From Flavilitoribacter nigricans DSM 23189 = NBRC 102662 (lineage in GTDB: Bacteria; Bacteroidota; Bacteroidia; Chitinophagales; Saprospiraceae), in the NCBI RefSeq assembly GCF_002646595.1, contig NZ_PDUD01000028.1:158177-222176 (forward strand): a DNA stretch of 64,000 nt, read 5' to 3'. Under the pieces are notes generated by a model. It worked only from the letters and a program-made list of their open reading frames with translations, was not told where the DNA came from and ran no database searches. This document shows, piece by piece, positions 51,610 to 60,921 of this stretch (position 1 is its first letter; each line of letters begins with the position of its first letter). The position numbers and the translations under genes are program-made.

Positions 51610-54189
51610 ATGGCAGAGAATCAGCCCTCATCCAACACGCAGCCTGACCTTCTGGAAATGGTCAAAGAATGGTCAGCGACACGTATTGCCAAGCTGAAGG
51701 TCTATTGGCGGAAATTCCGCCTGGATTATCCCCGGGGCAGTCAGGTAGTCAAATGGGGCAGCATCCTCGGTGTGAGCGGCGTGGTTGCGCTTTTCCTGGT
51801 CTGCCTGCTGGTGTATTGGGGCGCTTTCGGTCCCCTGCCCTCCTATCCCGAATTGAGTAATATCCGCAATAACACCGCCTCCGAGGTTTATTCCGAAGAT
51901 GGCGTACTGCTGGGAAAATATTACGTTGAGAACCGGGTCAACGCCGATTTCGAAGAAATTTCGGAAGATGTGATCAACGCCCTGGTCGCCACGGAAGATG
52001 CGCGTTTCTTTGAACACAACGGCATCGATATCCGTGCCTGGGGCCGGGTACTGGTAAAATCCATCATTTTATCGGATGATGCTTCCGGTGGCGGTAGTAC
52101 GATCAGCCAGCAGTTGGCTAAGAACCTCTATCCGCGGCGCGATTATCTCCTGCTGTCTACTTTTATCAACAAACTGCGGGAAACTTTTGTAGCCCGGCGT
52201 CTGGAAAATACCTACACCAAGGAAGAACTGCTGAATCTTTACCTCAATACCGTTCCCTTCGGGGATGATATTTACGGGATCAAGGTCGCTTCCCAGCGAT
52301 TCTTTAGCAAATCACCGAATGAACTGACCCTGTCCGAGGCCGCCGTGCTCGTCGGCATGCTCAAAGCGAACAGCTATTACCATCCGGTACGTCATCCGGA
52401 CCGGGCGCAGCAGCGACGCAATACCGTACTCGCCCAAATGGTCCGCTACAATTACCTGGCGCCCGAGGTCTACGATACGGTGAAAACCATGCCGGTAGAG
52501 GCCGCTTACGTCAAGGAAGGTAAAAACCGGGGATTGGCTACCTACTTCCGGGAACACCTGCGCCTGAAGGTGGAAGAACTGCTGGAAGGTTACTACAAAA
52601 AAGACGGTACCCCCTATAATCTCCAAACCGACGGATTAAAAATATACACCACCATCGATGCCACGCTGCAGCAGTACGCGGAGCGGGCCGTGGAAGAGAA
52701 CATGCCGGTTATCCAGTCCAATTTCGATAAAAACTGGAAAAAGCGTACGCCCTGGGACGATCGCTTATTGAAAAGTACCGTTCAGCAATCCCGCCGCTAC
52801 CGCGCCCTGAAAGCGCAGGGGAAAGGCGAAGAGGAGATCATGGCCATCTTTGAACAACCGGTACAAATGCGGGTTTTCGGCTGGGAAGAGGATAGTGATG
52901 ATTACCGGGATATGAGCCCATTGGATTCCGTAAAGCATTATCTCACCCGGCTTAATACCGGCCTGATGGCCATGGAACCGCATACCGGACTGATCCGGGC
53001 CTGGGTAGGCGGAAACGATTTTGGCTACTTCCAGTACGATCACGTGAAATCGCGGCGGCAGGTGGGCTCCACCTTCAAACCGGTGGTTTACCTGGAAGCC
53101 CTGCAGCAGGGAATGATGCCCTGTGAATATACGCCCAACGAACTCGTCACCTACGAAGACTACGACAACTGGCAACCCCACAACTCCGATGGCAAGTACG
53201 GTGGCGTCTACTCCATGGAGGGTGCCCTGAGTCATTCGGTCAATACCGTGACGGTAGAACTACTGATGCGCTCGGGAGTAGAACCGGTACGCGAACTGGC
53301 CCAGAAGCTGGGCATTTCCAGCGATATTCCCAAAGTGCCTTCCATCGCGCTGGGTACCGTAGAGGCATCGCTGTTCGATATGGTGCAGTTGTACGGAACT
53401 TTTGCCAACGAAGGCAGACGCCCGGAGATCCATTATCTGGATCGGATCGAAACGAGCGACGGAGAAGTCCTGATGGAGTTCGACCGCCCCGATACCCAAG
53501 AATTTGAAGAAGTCGTTTCCCGTGAGCACAACATGATGCTGGTGAAAATGCTGGAATCCGTGGTGGATAGCGGAACGGCCCGCAAAGTACACTACGGCTA
53601 CGGCCTCTACGGGGACATTGCGGGTAAGACCGGTACAACGCAGAACCAATCCGACGGCTGGTTCCTCGGCTTTGTACCCAATCTGGTGGCCGGAGTATGG
53701 GTGGGCGCCGAAAGCCCGCGTATCCATTTCCGCACCATGAGCGCCGGTCAGGGATCCAGTACGGCTTTGCCCATCTGGGGGACCTTCATGCGCTCCATGT
53801 ACAAAGACAAAAAACTGGCGGATAAATACCGAAAAGGTCGTTTCCCGGAAATGGCCGACACCCTGATGGCGACCATGCTTTGCCCGCCCTTCCTGGATGA
53901 AATGCCGATCCTGGCGGAATGGGGGGAAGAGAATTACTACGAGATCCAGGATTTCTACCAGATGGTCCAGGAATTCAATCAGGATGCCCTCCGCAAGGTG
54001 ATCGAAATGAAACCCCGCCGTGAAGGCGAAACTTACCAGGAATACGGGGAACGGATCGAACGTTTTTACGACCGGGAACAACGCAAGATCGAAAACCGGG
54101 AAAAGCGGAAAGAATTCTGGAGTAATTTCCTGTTCGGAAAGAAAAAAGAAGAGCAGGATAAGGAAAAATCCAACGGCGGCGGCGGATAG
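51610..54189 (+). CDS. Class A penicillin-binding protein (PBP1a-like glycosyltransferase/transpeptidase)
   Basis: Bifunctional peptidoglycan synthase. One membrane helix at about residues 45-70 (VVKWGSILGVSGVVALFLVCLLVYWG). Glycosyltransferase domain GT51: ALVATEDARFFEHNGIDIRAWGRV with the catalytic Glu, GGGSTISQQLAKNLYPRR. Transpeptidase domain: SxxK as GSTFKPVVYLEAL, SxN as SHSVNTV, KTGT as GKTGTTQNQSDGWFLGFVP. 859 residues with a Glu/Lys-rich C-terminal tail (REQRKIENREKRKEFW...). Start ATG 51610. Terminated by the hairpin at 54231-54265. Palindromic elements lie upstream. Confidence 0.95.
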   Translation: MAENQPSSNTQPDLLEMVKEWSATRIAKLKVYWRKFRLDYPRGSQVVKWGSILGVSGVVALFLVCLLVYWGAFGPLPSYPELSNIRNNTASEVYSEDGVLLGKYYVENRVNADFEEISEDVINALVATEDARFFEHNGIDIRAWGRVLVKSIILSDDASGGGSTISQQLAKNLYPRRDYLLLSTFINKLRETFVARRLENTYTKEELLNLYLNTVPFGDDIYGIKVASQRFFSKSPNELTLSEAAVLVGMLKANSYYHPVRHPDRAQQRRNTVLAQMVRYNYLAPEVYDTVKTMPVEAAYVKEGKNRGLATYFREHLRLKVEELLEGYYKKDGTPYNLQTDGLKIYTTIDATLQQYAERAVEENMPVIQSNFDKNWKKRTPWDDRLLKSTVQQSRRYRALKAQGKGEEEIMAIFEQPVQMRVFGWEEDSDDYRDMSPLDSVKHYLTRLNTGLMAMEPHTGLIRAWVGGNDFGYFQYDHVKSRRQVGSTFKPVVYLEALQQGMMPCEYTPNELVTYEDYDNWQPHNSDGKYGGVYSMEGALSHSVNTVTVELLMRSGVEPVRELAQKLGISSDIPKVPSIALGTVEASLFDMVQLYGTFANEGRRPEIHYLDRIETSDGEVLMEFDRPDTQEFEEVVSREHNMMLVKMLESVVDSGTARKVHYGYGLYGDIAGKTGTTQNQSDGWFLGFVPNLVAGVWVGAESPRIHFRTMSAGQGSSTALPIWGTFMRSMYKDKKLADKYRKGRFPEMADTLMATMLCPPFLDEMPILAEWGEENYYEIQDFYQMVQEFNQDALRKVIEMKPRREGETYQEYGERIERFYDREQRKIENREKRKEFWSNFLFGKKKEEQDKEKSNGGGG

Positions 54190-54230
54190 ACCTAGGCTGC
54201 TGGAGAATCATCTTCGGCTGCCCCGGAGCT

Positions 54231-54265
54231 AAAAAAGTCGTATCACCCTTGGTACGACTTTTTTT
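54231..54265 (+). terminator. Terminator after the PBP gene
   Basis: AAAAAAGTCGTA (54231-54242) pairs with TACGACTTTTTT (54253-54264), 12 bp, loop 10 bases, within a run of seven T. Works for the + strand; the A run makes it symmetric. Confidence 0.85.
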
Positions 54266-54362
54266 GTTTGTAAACTTTCAGGCCGTCTTTCAAGGGAAAC
54301 AACGTTTGGGATTAAAATCAGGCATTTCTGCGCTGGATAAGCCTGGAGTAACAGCAAGTCCT

Positions 54363-54370
54363 TACCTTTG
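54363..54370 (+). promoter_or_regulatory. -7 promoter element of the mscS-like gene
   Basis: TACCTTTG, a perfect TAnnTTTG, 39 bases before ATG 54409. The expected transcription start near 54377 leaves room for either GTG 54394 or ATG 54409. Confidence 0.55.
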
Positions 54371-54408
54371 GGCGACTTGATAAAAAACTCAAAGTGCAGA
54401 CCAGCCTC

Positions 54409-56070
54409 ATGATTAGAAAGATAATCATCTTCACCCTCTTATGTATTTCGGGCTCCATTCCCCTGATCAGTCAGATCGATTCTTCCGAAGTAAACGACAG
54501 TCCTTACGGCGTCATTTACAATCACCTTTACTATCTGCAAACCGATTCTTATCAGCCCGCGAGGGCGGCATTATCATTTGCTCCCGGGGTAGCGGAGGCC
54601 GAAGACCTGGCCATCCAGCTCAAACAGATCCTGGACGGGCGGGGCTTATACGTAGATATCAACCGCCTGCCTACGGAAAACAGCTACTATGATTCTCTGG
54701 CCAAGGCGGCGGTGTATTACATCGATCAACATTATCCACTCCTCTATGTGGAAAAGATAGGCAACGACTGGTTTTATTCCCGCACTACAGTCGAAGCCAT
54801 TCCGGATCTGCACCGGGAACTGTTTCCACTAGGCACGCAGATCACCACCTATTTTCAGGCACCTTTCTGGCAAACGCCCATTCTGAATATCAAGCTTTGG
54901 AAATGGATGGGGATTATCGTTCTGCTGTTGCTTTCCTGGCTGGTCTTCACCTTTATCAATTGGCTCAGCAGAACGATCATTCGACCCAGTCTGCGCAAAC
55001 GCATTGGGATCTCGCCGGAAGTGGATAAGGCCGGCCGGAGACTCTACCGCTTGTTCGGGCTACTCATCAGTGTGCGATTTTTTGCCTACATACTGCCCAT
55101 GCTGCAGTTACCCGCCAAAAACAATTCCATTCTGCTCAAACTGCTGGGGATCCTGAGTATTTTCTTTATCATTTTCATCGTCGATCAGTTGGTGAAAATC
55201 CTGTTCTTCAACCTCAATAAGGTGGCCAAAAAAACGGCCAACACGCTGGACGACCAGTTGATGCCCGTGCTAAAACGGATCACCTCTATGGTTGTATGGG
55301 CCGTAGGACTGTTTTATATTCTGGACTACCTCAATGTCAATGTGACGGCCCTGTTGGCCGGTATTTCGATCGGTGGTCTGGCCATCGCTCTGGCCGCCCA
55401 GGATACGGTGAAGAATTTCTTCGGTTCGATCATGATCTTTCTGGATAAACCTTTCCAGATCGGCGACTGGATCCATTTCGGTAACGTTGACGGCGTGGTG
55501 GAAGAGGTTGGTGTCCGTTCTACCCGCATCCGTACCTTTGCCAATTCCATTACCTACGTTCCCAACGGGCAACTGGCCGATCAGGTGGTGGACAATATGG
55601 GATTACGGCAATACCGCCGTTTTAAAACGGAGATCGGGGTGACCTACGACACGCCTCCGAAGCAGATCGATCTTTTTGTGAAGGGGATCCGGGAGATCAT
55701 TCTTCGCCACCCGACTACCCGGAAAGATTATTTTGAAGTACATCTCAACAGCTTCGGGGCCAGTTCACTGAATATTCTGCTCTATACTTTTTTTGAAGCC
55801 CCCAACTGGACAGTCGAATTAAAGGGCCGGCACGAAGTGATGTACGCCATCATTGCTCTGGCGCATGATCTAGGCGTTCGTTTTGCCTTCCCCACACAAA
55901 CGCTGCACATCGAGGAGTTTCCCGGTCAACTCAGCACCACTCCGGGTGCTCCCGCCGACAGCGGAGATGAACAACTCCGGGAGAGTCTGAAGGACATCAG
56001 CAAATATTTTAAAACAGCCAATCGGCCGGGGGGTGATGCCGGAAAGATCAAACCTCTGGGTGGGGAATGA
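54409..56070 (+). CDS. MscS-family mechanosensitive channel
   Basis: Small-conductance mechanosensitive channel, about 553 residues from ATG 54409 (MIRKIIIFTLLCISGSIPLIS, a signal peptide); an upstream GTG at 54394 would add five residues. A periplasmic domain of about 140 residues precedes four to five transmembrane helices (IVLLLLSWLVFTFINWL, YRLFGLLISVRFFAYILPML, SILLKLLGILSIFFIIFIVDQLVK, VVWAVGLFYILDYLNVNVTALLAG). The MscS core is clear: GGLAIALAAQDTVKNFFGSIMIFLDKPFQIGDWIHFGNVDGVVEEVGVRSTRIRT and YVPNGQLADQVVDN. Convergent with the SDR gene (gap 44 bases). Confidence 0.92.
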   Translation: MIRKIIIFTLLCISGSIPLISQIDSSEVNDSPYGVIYNHLYYLQTDSYQPARAALSFAPGVAEAEDLAIQLKQILDGRGLYVDINRLPTENSYYDSLAKAAVYYIDQHYPLLYVEKIGNDWFYSRTTVEAIPDLHRELFPLGTQITTYFQAPFWQTPILNIKLWKWMGIIVLLLLSWLVFTFINWLSRTIIRPSLRKRIGISPEVDKAGRRLYRLFGLLISVRFFAYILPMLQLPAKNNSILLKLLGILSIFFIIFIVDQLVKILFFNLNKVAKKTANTLDDQLMPVLKRITSMVVWAVGLFYILDYLNVNVTALLAGISIGGLAIALAAQDTVKNFFGSIMIFLDKPFQIGDWIHFGNVDGVVEEVGVRSTRIRTFANSITYVPNGQLADQVVDNMGLRQYRRFKTEIGVTYDTPPKQIDLFVKGIREIILRHPTTRKDYFEVHLNSFGASSLNILLYTFFEAPNWTVELKGRHEVMYAIIALAHDLGVRFAFPTQTLHIEEFPGQLSTTPGAPADSGDEQLRESLKDISKYFKTANRPGGDAGKIKPLGGE

Positions 56071-56114
56071 ATGTACCCGGGTTATCAGTTCGTTATTGAC
56101 CAGATCGAAGCTAC

Positions 56115-56825
56115 TTACCAGTCGATCCGTTTGCCGTCCCGGAAAAAGCCGCCGCTTGGTCCGTCATCCGGCAGAGTAGCCGCCCAGACGATCCCGCGTG
56201 CTCCTTCCGGAATGCTGCGGGTGGCGTTACTGCCTCCCATTTCCGTCCGCACCCAACCGGGACAGACCGAATTGACCAGAATATCATCGTCTTTGGTTTC
56301 GGCCGCCAATTTAATCGTAAGTACGTTCAGCGCAGCTTTGGAAATACTGTAGGCAGGTGTGCCACCGCTCATGCCCTGCAAGGCACCGGAACCACTGGAG
56401 ACATTGACAATGCGCCCGGAATCGCTTTTACGGAGCAGGGGCAAGAATTCCTGAACCATTCGCCAGGCGCCGAAGAGATTCACATCGAGGGTCTGCCGGC
56501 ATTCTTCCAGATCGGGTTCGGTTGCTTTCTGCCAGGTATCGTAATTGATGGCGGCATTGTTGACCAACGTATCCAGTCGGCCAAAGCGGGTAGCGACAGT
56601 TTCGGCCGCCTGCCGCACACTATCCGGATTGCTTATATCGAGTGGTATGAAATGGAGATCACCGGCGGTAGCACCGGCTTTCAGTTTATCCAGTGCCTCC
56701 TGTCCTTTTTCTACATCACGGCTGGTGAGAATTACCCGGTATTGTTGGGCCAGCAGTTGCCGGCATACTTCCAGACCGATGCCCCGGTTGGCTCCGGTGA
56801 CTAGTGCAATTTTTGGATCAGTCAT
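56115..56825 (-). CDS. Short-chain dehydrogenase/reductase
   Basis: 236 residues, classical SDR. Cofactor motif VTGANRGIGLEV (TGxxxGxG), NNA in DTLVNNAAINYD, catalytic Ser in NVSSGSGALQG and YxxxK as YSISK. C-terminal DDGPSGGFFRDGKRIDW resembles plant and bacterial carbonyl-reductase members (menthone/neomenthol-type), acting on an NADPH-dependent carbonyl. Physiological substrate unknown. Cytoplasmic. Single gene, downstream of a small membrane-protein gene on the same strand. Confidence 0.9.
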   Translation of the reverse strand: MTDPKIALVTGANRGIGLEVCRQLLAQQYRVILTSRDVEKGQEALDKLKAGATAGDLHFIPLDISNPDSVRQAAETVATRFGRLDTLVNNAAINYDTWQKATEPDLEECRQTLDVNLFGAWRMVQEFLPLLRKSDSGRIVNVSSGSGALQGMSGGTPAYSISKAALNVLTIKLAAETKDDDILVNSVCPGWVRTEMGGSNATRSIPEGARGIVWAATLPDDGPSGGFFRDGKRIDW

Positions 56826-56889
56826 GTTGCTTGTAGATTACTTTATCCTCAAAACAAGCAACTGACCAAAAAGATCACAGTACTTTGGA

Positions 56890-57348
56890 TCAGAGTTCCA
56901 CGTCCAACTGGCGCCCTTCCTTTTGGGCCTTTTGGTCCATATTGGTTCCCACCGCCAGGCCGATGCTCATGCCGATCGGCAGACCGATACCCAGGAAGGC
57001 CAAATTACCCAGCGCACTGCCGAAAACCACTCCGAGCGGAATGCCGAAAACAGACATGCCTAAAGCCATCCACTGGTTCCGGTAATAATTGCGGGGCACG
57101 AGTTTTAGTTCCTTTTCAACTATTTTCAGAATAGAAGTTCTGACCGCCCGGATCTTCCGCTTCAGATCCTTACCCTCTCCGGGAAAAGTATTGATATCGT
57201 TAATCTCCGTATTGATCCTCACCAGAATATCTTCCGGGATCTCCCGGGATCGAAGCTCCTGGATGATCTCCTCCAGAATGCGGTATTCCTTTTCCAGTTT
57301 TTCATCCAGACTGACGTCCTGAGATCGGTTGAGCGATTCTAATTCCAT
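56890..57348 (-). CDS. Small protein with helical domain and glycine-rich membrane hairpin
   Basis: 152 residues. Residues 1-90 are charged and helical (DEKLEKEYRILEEIIQELRSREIPEDILVRINTEINDI...); residues about 95-140 form two glycine-zipper-type helices (MALGMSVFGIPLGVVFGSALGNLAFLGIGLPIGMSIGLAVG), then a short tail. Family not recognised by me. It lies between the SDR and phosphotriesterase-like genes, same strand. Function unknown. Confidence 0.65.
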   Translation of the reverse strand: MELESLNRSQDVSLDEKLEKEYRILEEIIQELRSREIPEDILVRINTEINDINTFPGEGKDLKRKIRAVRTSILKIVEKELKLVPRNYYRNQWMALGMSVFGIPLGVVFGSALGNLAFLGIGLPIGMSIGLAVGTNMDQKAQKEGRQLDVEL

Positions 57349-57404
57349 GTAATTTTTAGAATTAATGTGAATTTACCTGAGACGGGAAAGTAGGTATTCC
57401 GCTT

Positions 57405-58433
57405 CTAGCGATCCACTTTTCTAGACGAAGGAGTTATCCCCAGGGCTTTAGGTGGATTTTTGATCAGGATCTGATCCAGTTCTCTGGCGGTAAGCCCTCT
57501 TTTTTTCAATTCGGGGATCAGTTGCTCGCTGATCGTTCGGTAGGGTATTTCATTGCCATTGCCAAACAATTTCAGACTAATTTCTCCTTTCTGATTTTCC
57601 ACACTCCAGCCGTCGTCGTGGGAAATGAGCAGCCGAGATAAGAGGTCTTTCTCTTTTAAGGCCAGGATCATTTCCACGTATTGATCTACCCGGGTGGCAC
57701 TGACTCCATCCAGGCTGATCCAAACACCTTTCTGCGCAAGTGCGATTCGTTCTGCATCAGTTCCGTTCTGAGCGTGCACCCAGATCAGACGCTCTGGCGC
57801 CAATTCTTCGCGGCTAATGATCTCATATTCGGATTGCGCGGCAGCGCCGTCCCCGGTATGCACGTAGATCGGTAATCCGCTCTTTTTACTCAGCATAATA
57901 CCTGCTACCAGCAACTTTTCTTCCACTGCGTCGAGCGGGCCCCTTCCTACCCCCAGCTTTATGAATCCCGGGCGAATACCGCTACCCTCAATTCCATCGG
58001 TCCACTCCTTTTCCCAACGGGCGGAAATGGTGGCCGCATCCTCCTCGAAAACATGCTGGGGTAGATATTTTTTATCTACCGCAGCGTAATAGCCCGTATT
58101 GGTCAGGATGTTCAGGCCGGATCTTTCCGATAAGCTTTGCAACAGGCGGACGTCCCGACCGATGTGGTTGGGCGTACATTCCACCAGAGTATTGATACCC
58201 CGGGCTTTGAGAGCTTCCAGATGCGGCAGGATGGTACTGCTCGCCAGATCCTGTTCGTACTGGGGCTGTTTTACCTTTTCCGCGCCGATGAAGTCCGTAG
58301 TAATGTGTTCGTGCACCAGAGTGGGGCCCAGTTTCCCAGGCTTTAGTTTACCCTGTACACTCATCACGTAGGTGCGGGAAGAATTGCAGGATACCAGTAA
58401 TAGTGCAGAAAAGAGGAGATAAACCAATCGCAT
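57405..58433 (-). CDS. Phosphotriesterase-related metal hydrolase, lipoprotein
   Basis: 342 residues, amidohydrolase superfamily, PTE-like group. Lipoprotein signal MRLVYLLFSALLLVSC (Cys16). Metal-binding elements: LVHEHITTDF (HxH), the bridging-Lys region GFIKLGVGRG, HTGDG, WVHAQNG and the final Asp in SHDDGWSVEN. The substrate range of this group is wide (lactones, phosphotriesters, acyl-sugars), so none is named. The active site seems complete. Envelope location expected from the lipobox. Encoded after the DUF4291 gene (gap about 80 bases) in the same direction. Confidence 0.88.
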   Translation of the reverse strand: MRLVYLLFSALLLVSCNSSRTYVMSVQGKLKPGKLGPTLVHEHITTDFIGAEKVKQPQYEQDLASSTILPHLEALKARGINTLVECTPNHIGRDVRLLQSLSERSGLNILTNTGYYAAVDKKYLPQHVFEEDAATISARWEKEWTDGIEGSGIRPGFIKLGVGRGPLDAVEEKLLVAGIMLSKKSGLPIYVHTGDGAAAQSEYEIISREELAPERLIWVHAQNGTDAERIALAQKGVWISLDGVSATRVDQYVEMILALKEKDLLSRLLISHDDGWSVENQKGEISLKLFGNGNEIPYRTISEQLIPELKKRGLTARELDQILIKNPPKALGITPSSRKVDR

Positions 58434-58512
58434 AGCTCGCTGTTCTTTTGATGAATATTATCTCCAAATTAAGCACAAAGCGGAGCTTTTGGAAAATCAT
58501 CGGGCGGATATC

Positions 58513-59607
58513 TTATTTCTCGATAGCCAGTTGCTGCTCCAGGTCCCGGTTTTGCAGTTGGTAGATCGTTTCCCGGGGGATCAGTAAGCGATCGAGCGCT
58601 TTGCGGTCTACCAGTTTTTTCTGCTCCCGCACAAAATCCGTGATATCTTCAACATAGCGGATCTGTTCCTGCCCAAATTGTTTAAGCACCTCTCCCTTCA
58701 TACCGATCTGAATGGCCCGTCGGGTTTCTTTATTCCCGTAGGGATCATGGTCCGGATCCCATTGCAGGCGAACGGCCTTTTTCTGTAATTCCTCCTGCCA
58801 GGCTTCCCGGGTATCGTAGTATTTCGACTGATAGGAAGACAGCACCGCCTGACTAAGGATCTTTTCAAAGTCCGCTTTTTTGATCGCAATCGCCAGTACT
58901 CTTTCCTGATCCTTTTTTTCGGCCCAGCCGCAACGGAACATCATCCACAGGAAATTGGGTTTGATCCAGGACATGCGTCCGTAACTAAAGTCGGCTCCGC
59001 CCAATTGCTGATGCTCTACTGCGTAGCGGGCAATTGAAGGTTTGAAAGCCTGATAGACGATGATCTCGTCTTCGGTCTGATATCCGATGATCTGTTGTCC
59101 GCTATTCGGCAACTCCCGGATTACATTCGGGTAATAATCTAACTGAATGTTCTTCCCGGCCGGATTACTCCGTACGGCCAGTTGGCGTCCTTTTCTCGGT
59201 AATTCTTTTTCCCAGTTATCCAGTCTTTTTTGGGCGAAACCCTCAATCAGTGGATCTCCGCAGCCGGCCATTTCTGTCAGGAACTGCCTGGATTGCTCCG
59301 TTCCGATATCCGCCAGGGCCCAGGTACATTTTCTGGCCAACGGCTTGTAATCCATCGGGTCCAGTTCTTTACGGAAAGCATTATGGTACAGGGCTTCTTC
59401 CGCCAAGGGATTCTTTTTAAGCTGAAATGCCGAAGCCAGTTCTTCGTGTAATTGGTGCCAATCTTCGGCAAACAGTTCCAGTTCCATCAGGACCTTTTCA
59501 TTTTCGGTGAATTCCCGAAAATCCAGCGTCCAGAAATCTTCCGCCAGTTTAGGGTCCCTGGCTCCCATAATGGCTTTAAATCGGGTGTTTACTTCTTCTC
59601 TTTTCAT
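58513..59607 (-). CDS. DUF4291 protein with N-terminal helical extension
   Basis: 364 residues. From about residue 155 the DUF4291 domain is clear: IIVYQAFKPSIARYAVEHQQLGGADFSYGRMSWIKPNFLWMMFRCGWAEKKDQERVLAIAIKKADFEKIL, VRLQWDPDHDPYGNKETRRAIQIGMKGEVL and YVEDITDFVREQKKLVD. DUF4291 proteins are usually about 190-220 residues; here about 130 further residues precede it (LAEEALYHNAFRKELDPMDYKPLARKCTWALADIGTEQSRQFLTEMAGCGDPLIEGFAQKRLDNWEKEL), with a HEAT-repeat-like look. No signal peptide; cytoplasmic. Function unknown; an ADP-ribosyltransferase-like fold has been suggested for the domain, which I cannot confirm. Confidence 0.85.
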   Translation of the reverse strand: MKREEVNTRFKAIMGARDPKLAEDFWTLDFREFTENEKVLMELELFAEDWHQLHEELASAFQLKKNPLAEEALYHNAFRKELDPMDYKPLARKCTWALADIGTEQSRQFLTEMAGCGDPLIEGFAQKRLDNWEKELPRKGRQLAVRSNPAGKNIQLDYYPNVIRELPNSGQQIIGYQTEDEIIVYQAFKPSIARYAVEHQQLGGADFSYGRMSWIKPNFLWMMFRCGWAEKKDQERVLAIAIKKADFEKILSQAVLSSYQSKYYDTREAWQEELQKKAVRLQWDPDHDPYGNKETRRAIQIGMKGEVLKQFGQEQIRYVEDITDFVREQKKLVDRKALDRLLIPRETIYQLQNRDLEQQLAIEK

Positions 59608-59991
59608 TGCTATTAAATTGCATAAAATTCATCACTATTCGACCCGCCTCCGGGAGGCCGGCCGGGATCAGCTAACGGATATATTTTACAGATCTTTTTC
59701 AACGGGCCGGGAGGCCACAGGCAAGCTCACGGTATTTCTTCGACCGAAGTGCATCAGATCATTTTGAACACCAACGGTAAACAGTCCATAAAAGTTTCCG
59801 GCTGAGCGATCTAAATTTGCGGGAGAAAATTGCTATCAGGTCGGCTGGAGCAGCTGTTCTAAACCTTTAGTCAGCTGCTTGAAAAGAACCGCCAGGAATG
59901 AAAATAAACAATCAATCCTGGCGGCTAAATTATATAGGTAAAAAGAAATTTCAGGGGAACAGACCGTCCGGATCTACCGGTGGCCTGATGT
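59608..59991. other. 384-base intergenic region with a minus-strand terminator
   Basis: No supported gene. A hairpin CCGCCAGGA (59889-59897) / TCCTGGCGG (59916-59924) is followed on the minus strand by TTCTTTTC, which fits termination of the dienelactone hydrolase gene ending at 59992. TAAATTTG at 59812-59819 looks like a + strand -7 box but no gene follows it. Confidence 0.5.
59889..59924 (-). terminator. Terminator of the dienelactone hydrolase gene
   Basis: 9-bp stem CCGCCAGGA/TCCTGGCGG with an 18-base loop; on the minus strand the stem is followed by TTCTTTTC. Located 68 bases after the stop codon. Confidence 0.65.
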
Positions 59992-60834
59992 TTATAGTCG
60001 TTCCTGTAAAAAATTCAAAGCAAGCGCATTGGCTTCTGCGGTCGCTTCTTCGTTATAAGCTTCGGCATTACTTGGGTTGGCAAAAGCATGAGCGGCATCG
60101 TACTGATGGATCTCAATACTCTCGCCGGTCGCTTTGGCCAGGCTTTCAAATTTGTTGACTACTTCCGGAGTGATCCAGCCATCCTGTTTGGCAAAGATGC
60201 CCAGAATATCCGCCTCGATCGGTGCCAGTTTGTCGGCCTCCTGCACGGGCATTCCGTAGTACATCACACAGGCTTTTCCCTGGTCTCCCGCCATAATAGA
60301 CGTGCGTAAAGACCAGCCGCCGCCAAAACACCAGCCAATGGTGCCAATACCCGCTTCGGGACCGGCATAATTGAGTGCGCCCTGAATGATAGCCTGCGCC
60401 CGGTCTTCTTTTACTGCCTGCATAAATTCTCCGGCCTGATCCTGCGTGGTAGCCACTTTGCCGTCGTACATATCCAGCGCCATTACCGTGACGCCTTCCA
60501 GCCCTTCAAAAAGCCGGCCGGCTTCCCATTTGATATGATCGTTTAGCCCCCACCATTCGTGGATGACAAACAGGAAGTCGCCGTTTGGATTTTCCGGCAT
60601 AATGGCGAAAGCGCTCCCCGTTTTGCCGTCGGGAGTTTCAAAGGTCATCATTTCCCCGTTGGCGGGCGGTTCAATGGCTTCCGGTTCCGGATGTGCCTCT
60701 TTGAACTCCTCGTCATCGGCGAACTGGGCCATATCATCGGAGCTTTCTTCCGTGGCATCGGAATTTCCTCCATTATTGCAGGAAACGAGTGCAAAGCTTC
60801 CGAGCAATAACATAAAAAGTATTTGCTTGAACAT
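59992..60834 (-). CDS. Dienelactone hydrolase-family protein, lipoprotein
   Basis: 280 residues, alpha/beta hydrolase. Lipoprotein signal MFKQILFMLLLGSFALVSC (Cys19) followed by an Asn/Asp/Glu-rich spacer (about residues 20-60). Catalytic triad by family pattern: Cys in GTIGWCFGGGW, Asp in FAKQDGWI, His in DAAHAFANP. DVIHEWWGLNDHI-type motif is VIHEWWGLNDHIKWEA. Expected on the envelope rather than in the cytoplasm, unlike classical dienelactone hydrolases of aromatic degradation; the true substrate is unknown. Downstream of gldH on the same strand (gap 87 bases). Confidence 0.88.
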   Translation of the reverse strand: MFKQILFMLLLGSFALVSCNNGGNSDATEESSDDMAQFADDEEFKEAHPEPEAIEPPANGEMMTFETPDGKTGSAFAIMPENPNGDFLFVIHEWWGLNDHIKWEAGRLFEGLEGVTVMALDMYDGKVATTQDQAGEFMQAVKEDRAQAIIQGALNYAGPEAGIGTIGWCFGGGWSLRTSIMAGDQGKACVMYYGMPVQEADKLAPIEADILGIFAKQDGWITPEVVNKFESLAKATGESIEIHQYDAAHAFANPSNAEAYNEEATAEANALALNFLQERL

Positions 60835-60921
60835 GAATTGTGTATTTAAGAGTGAATAGTGATCAACTCTTAAACCGGAAGATTGGGAAAATGTTTTGCC
60901 CCATTGTGGGAATAGGCAAGC

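Noticed and set aside
59898..60158. Small + strand frame following the TAAATTTG box at 59812
   Set aside because: It runs into and overlaps the antisense of the dienelactone hydrolase gene and shows no protein features.
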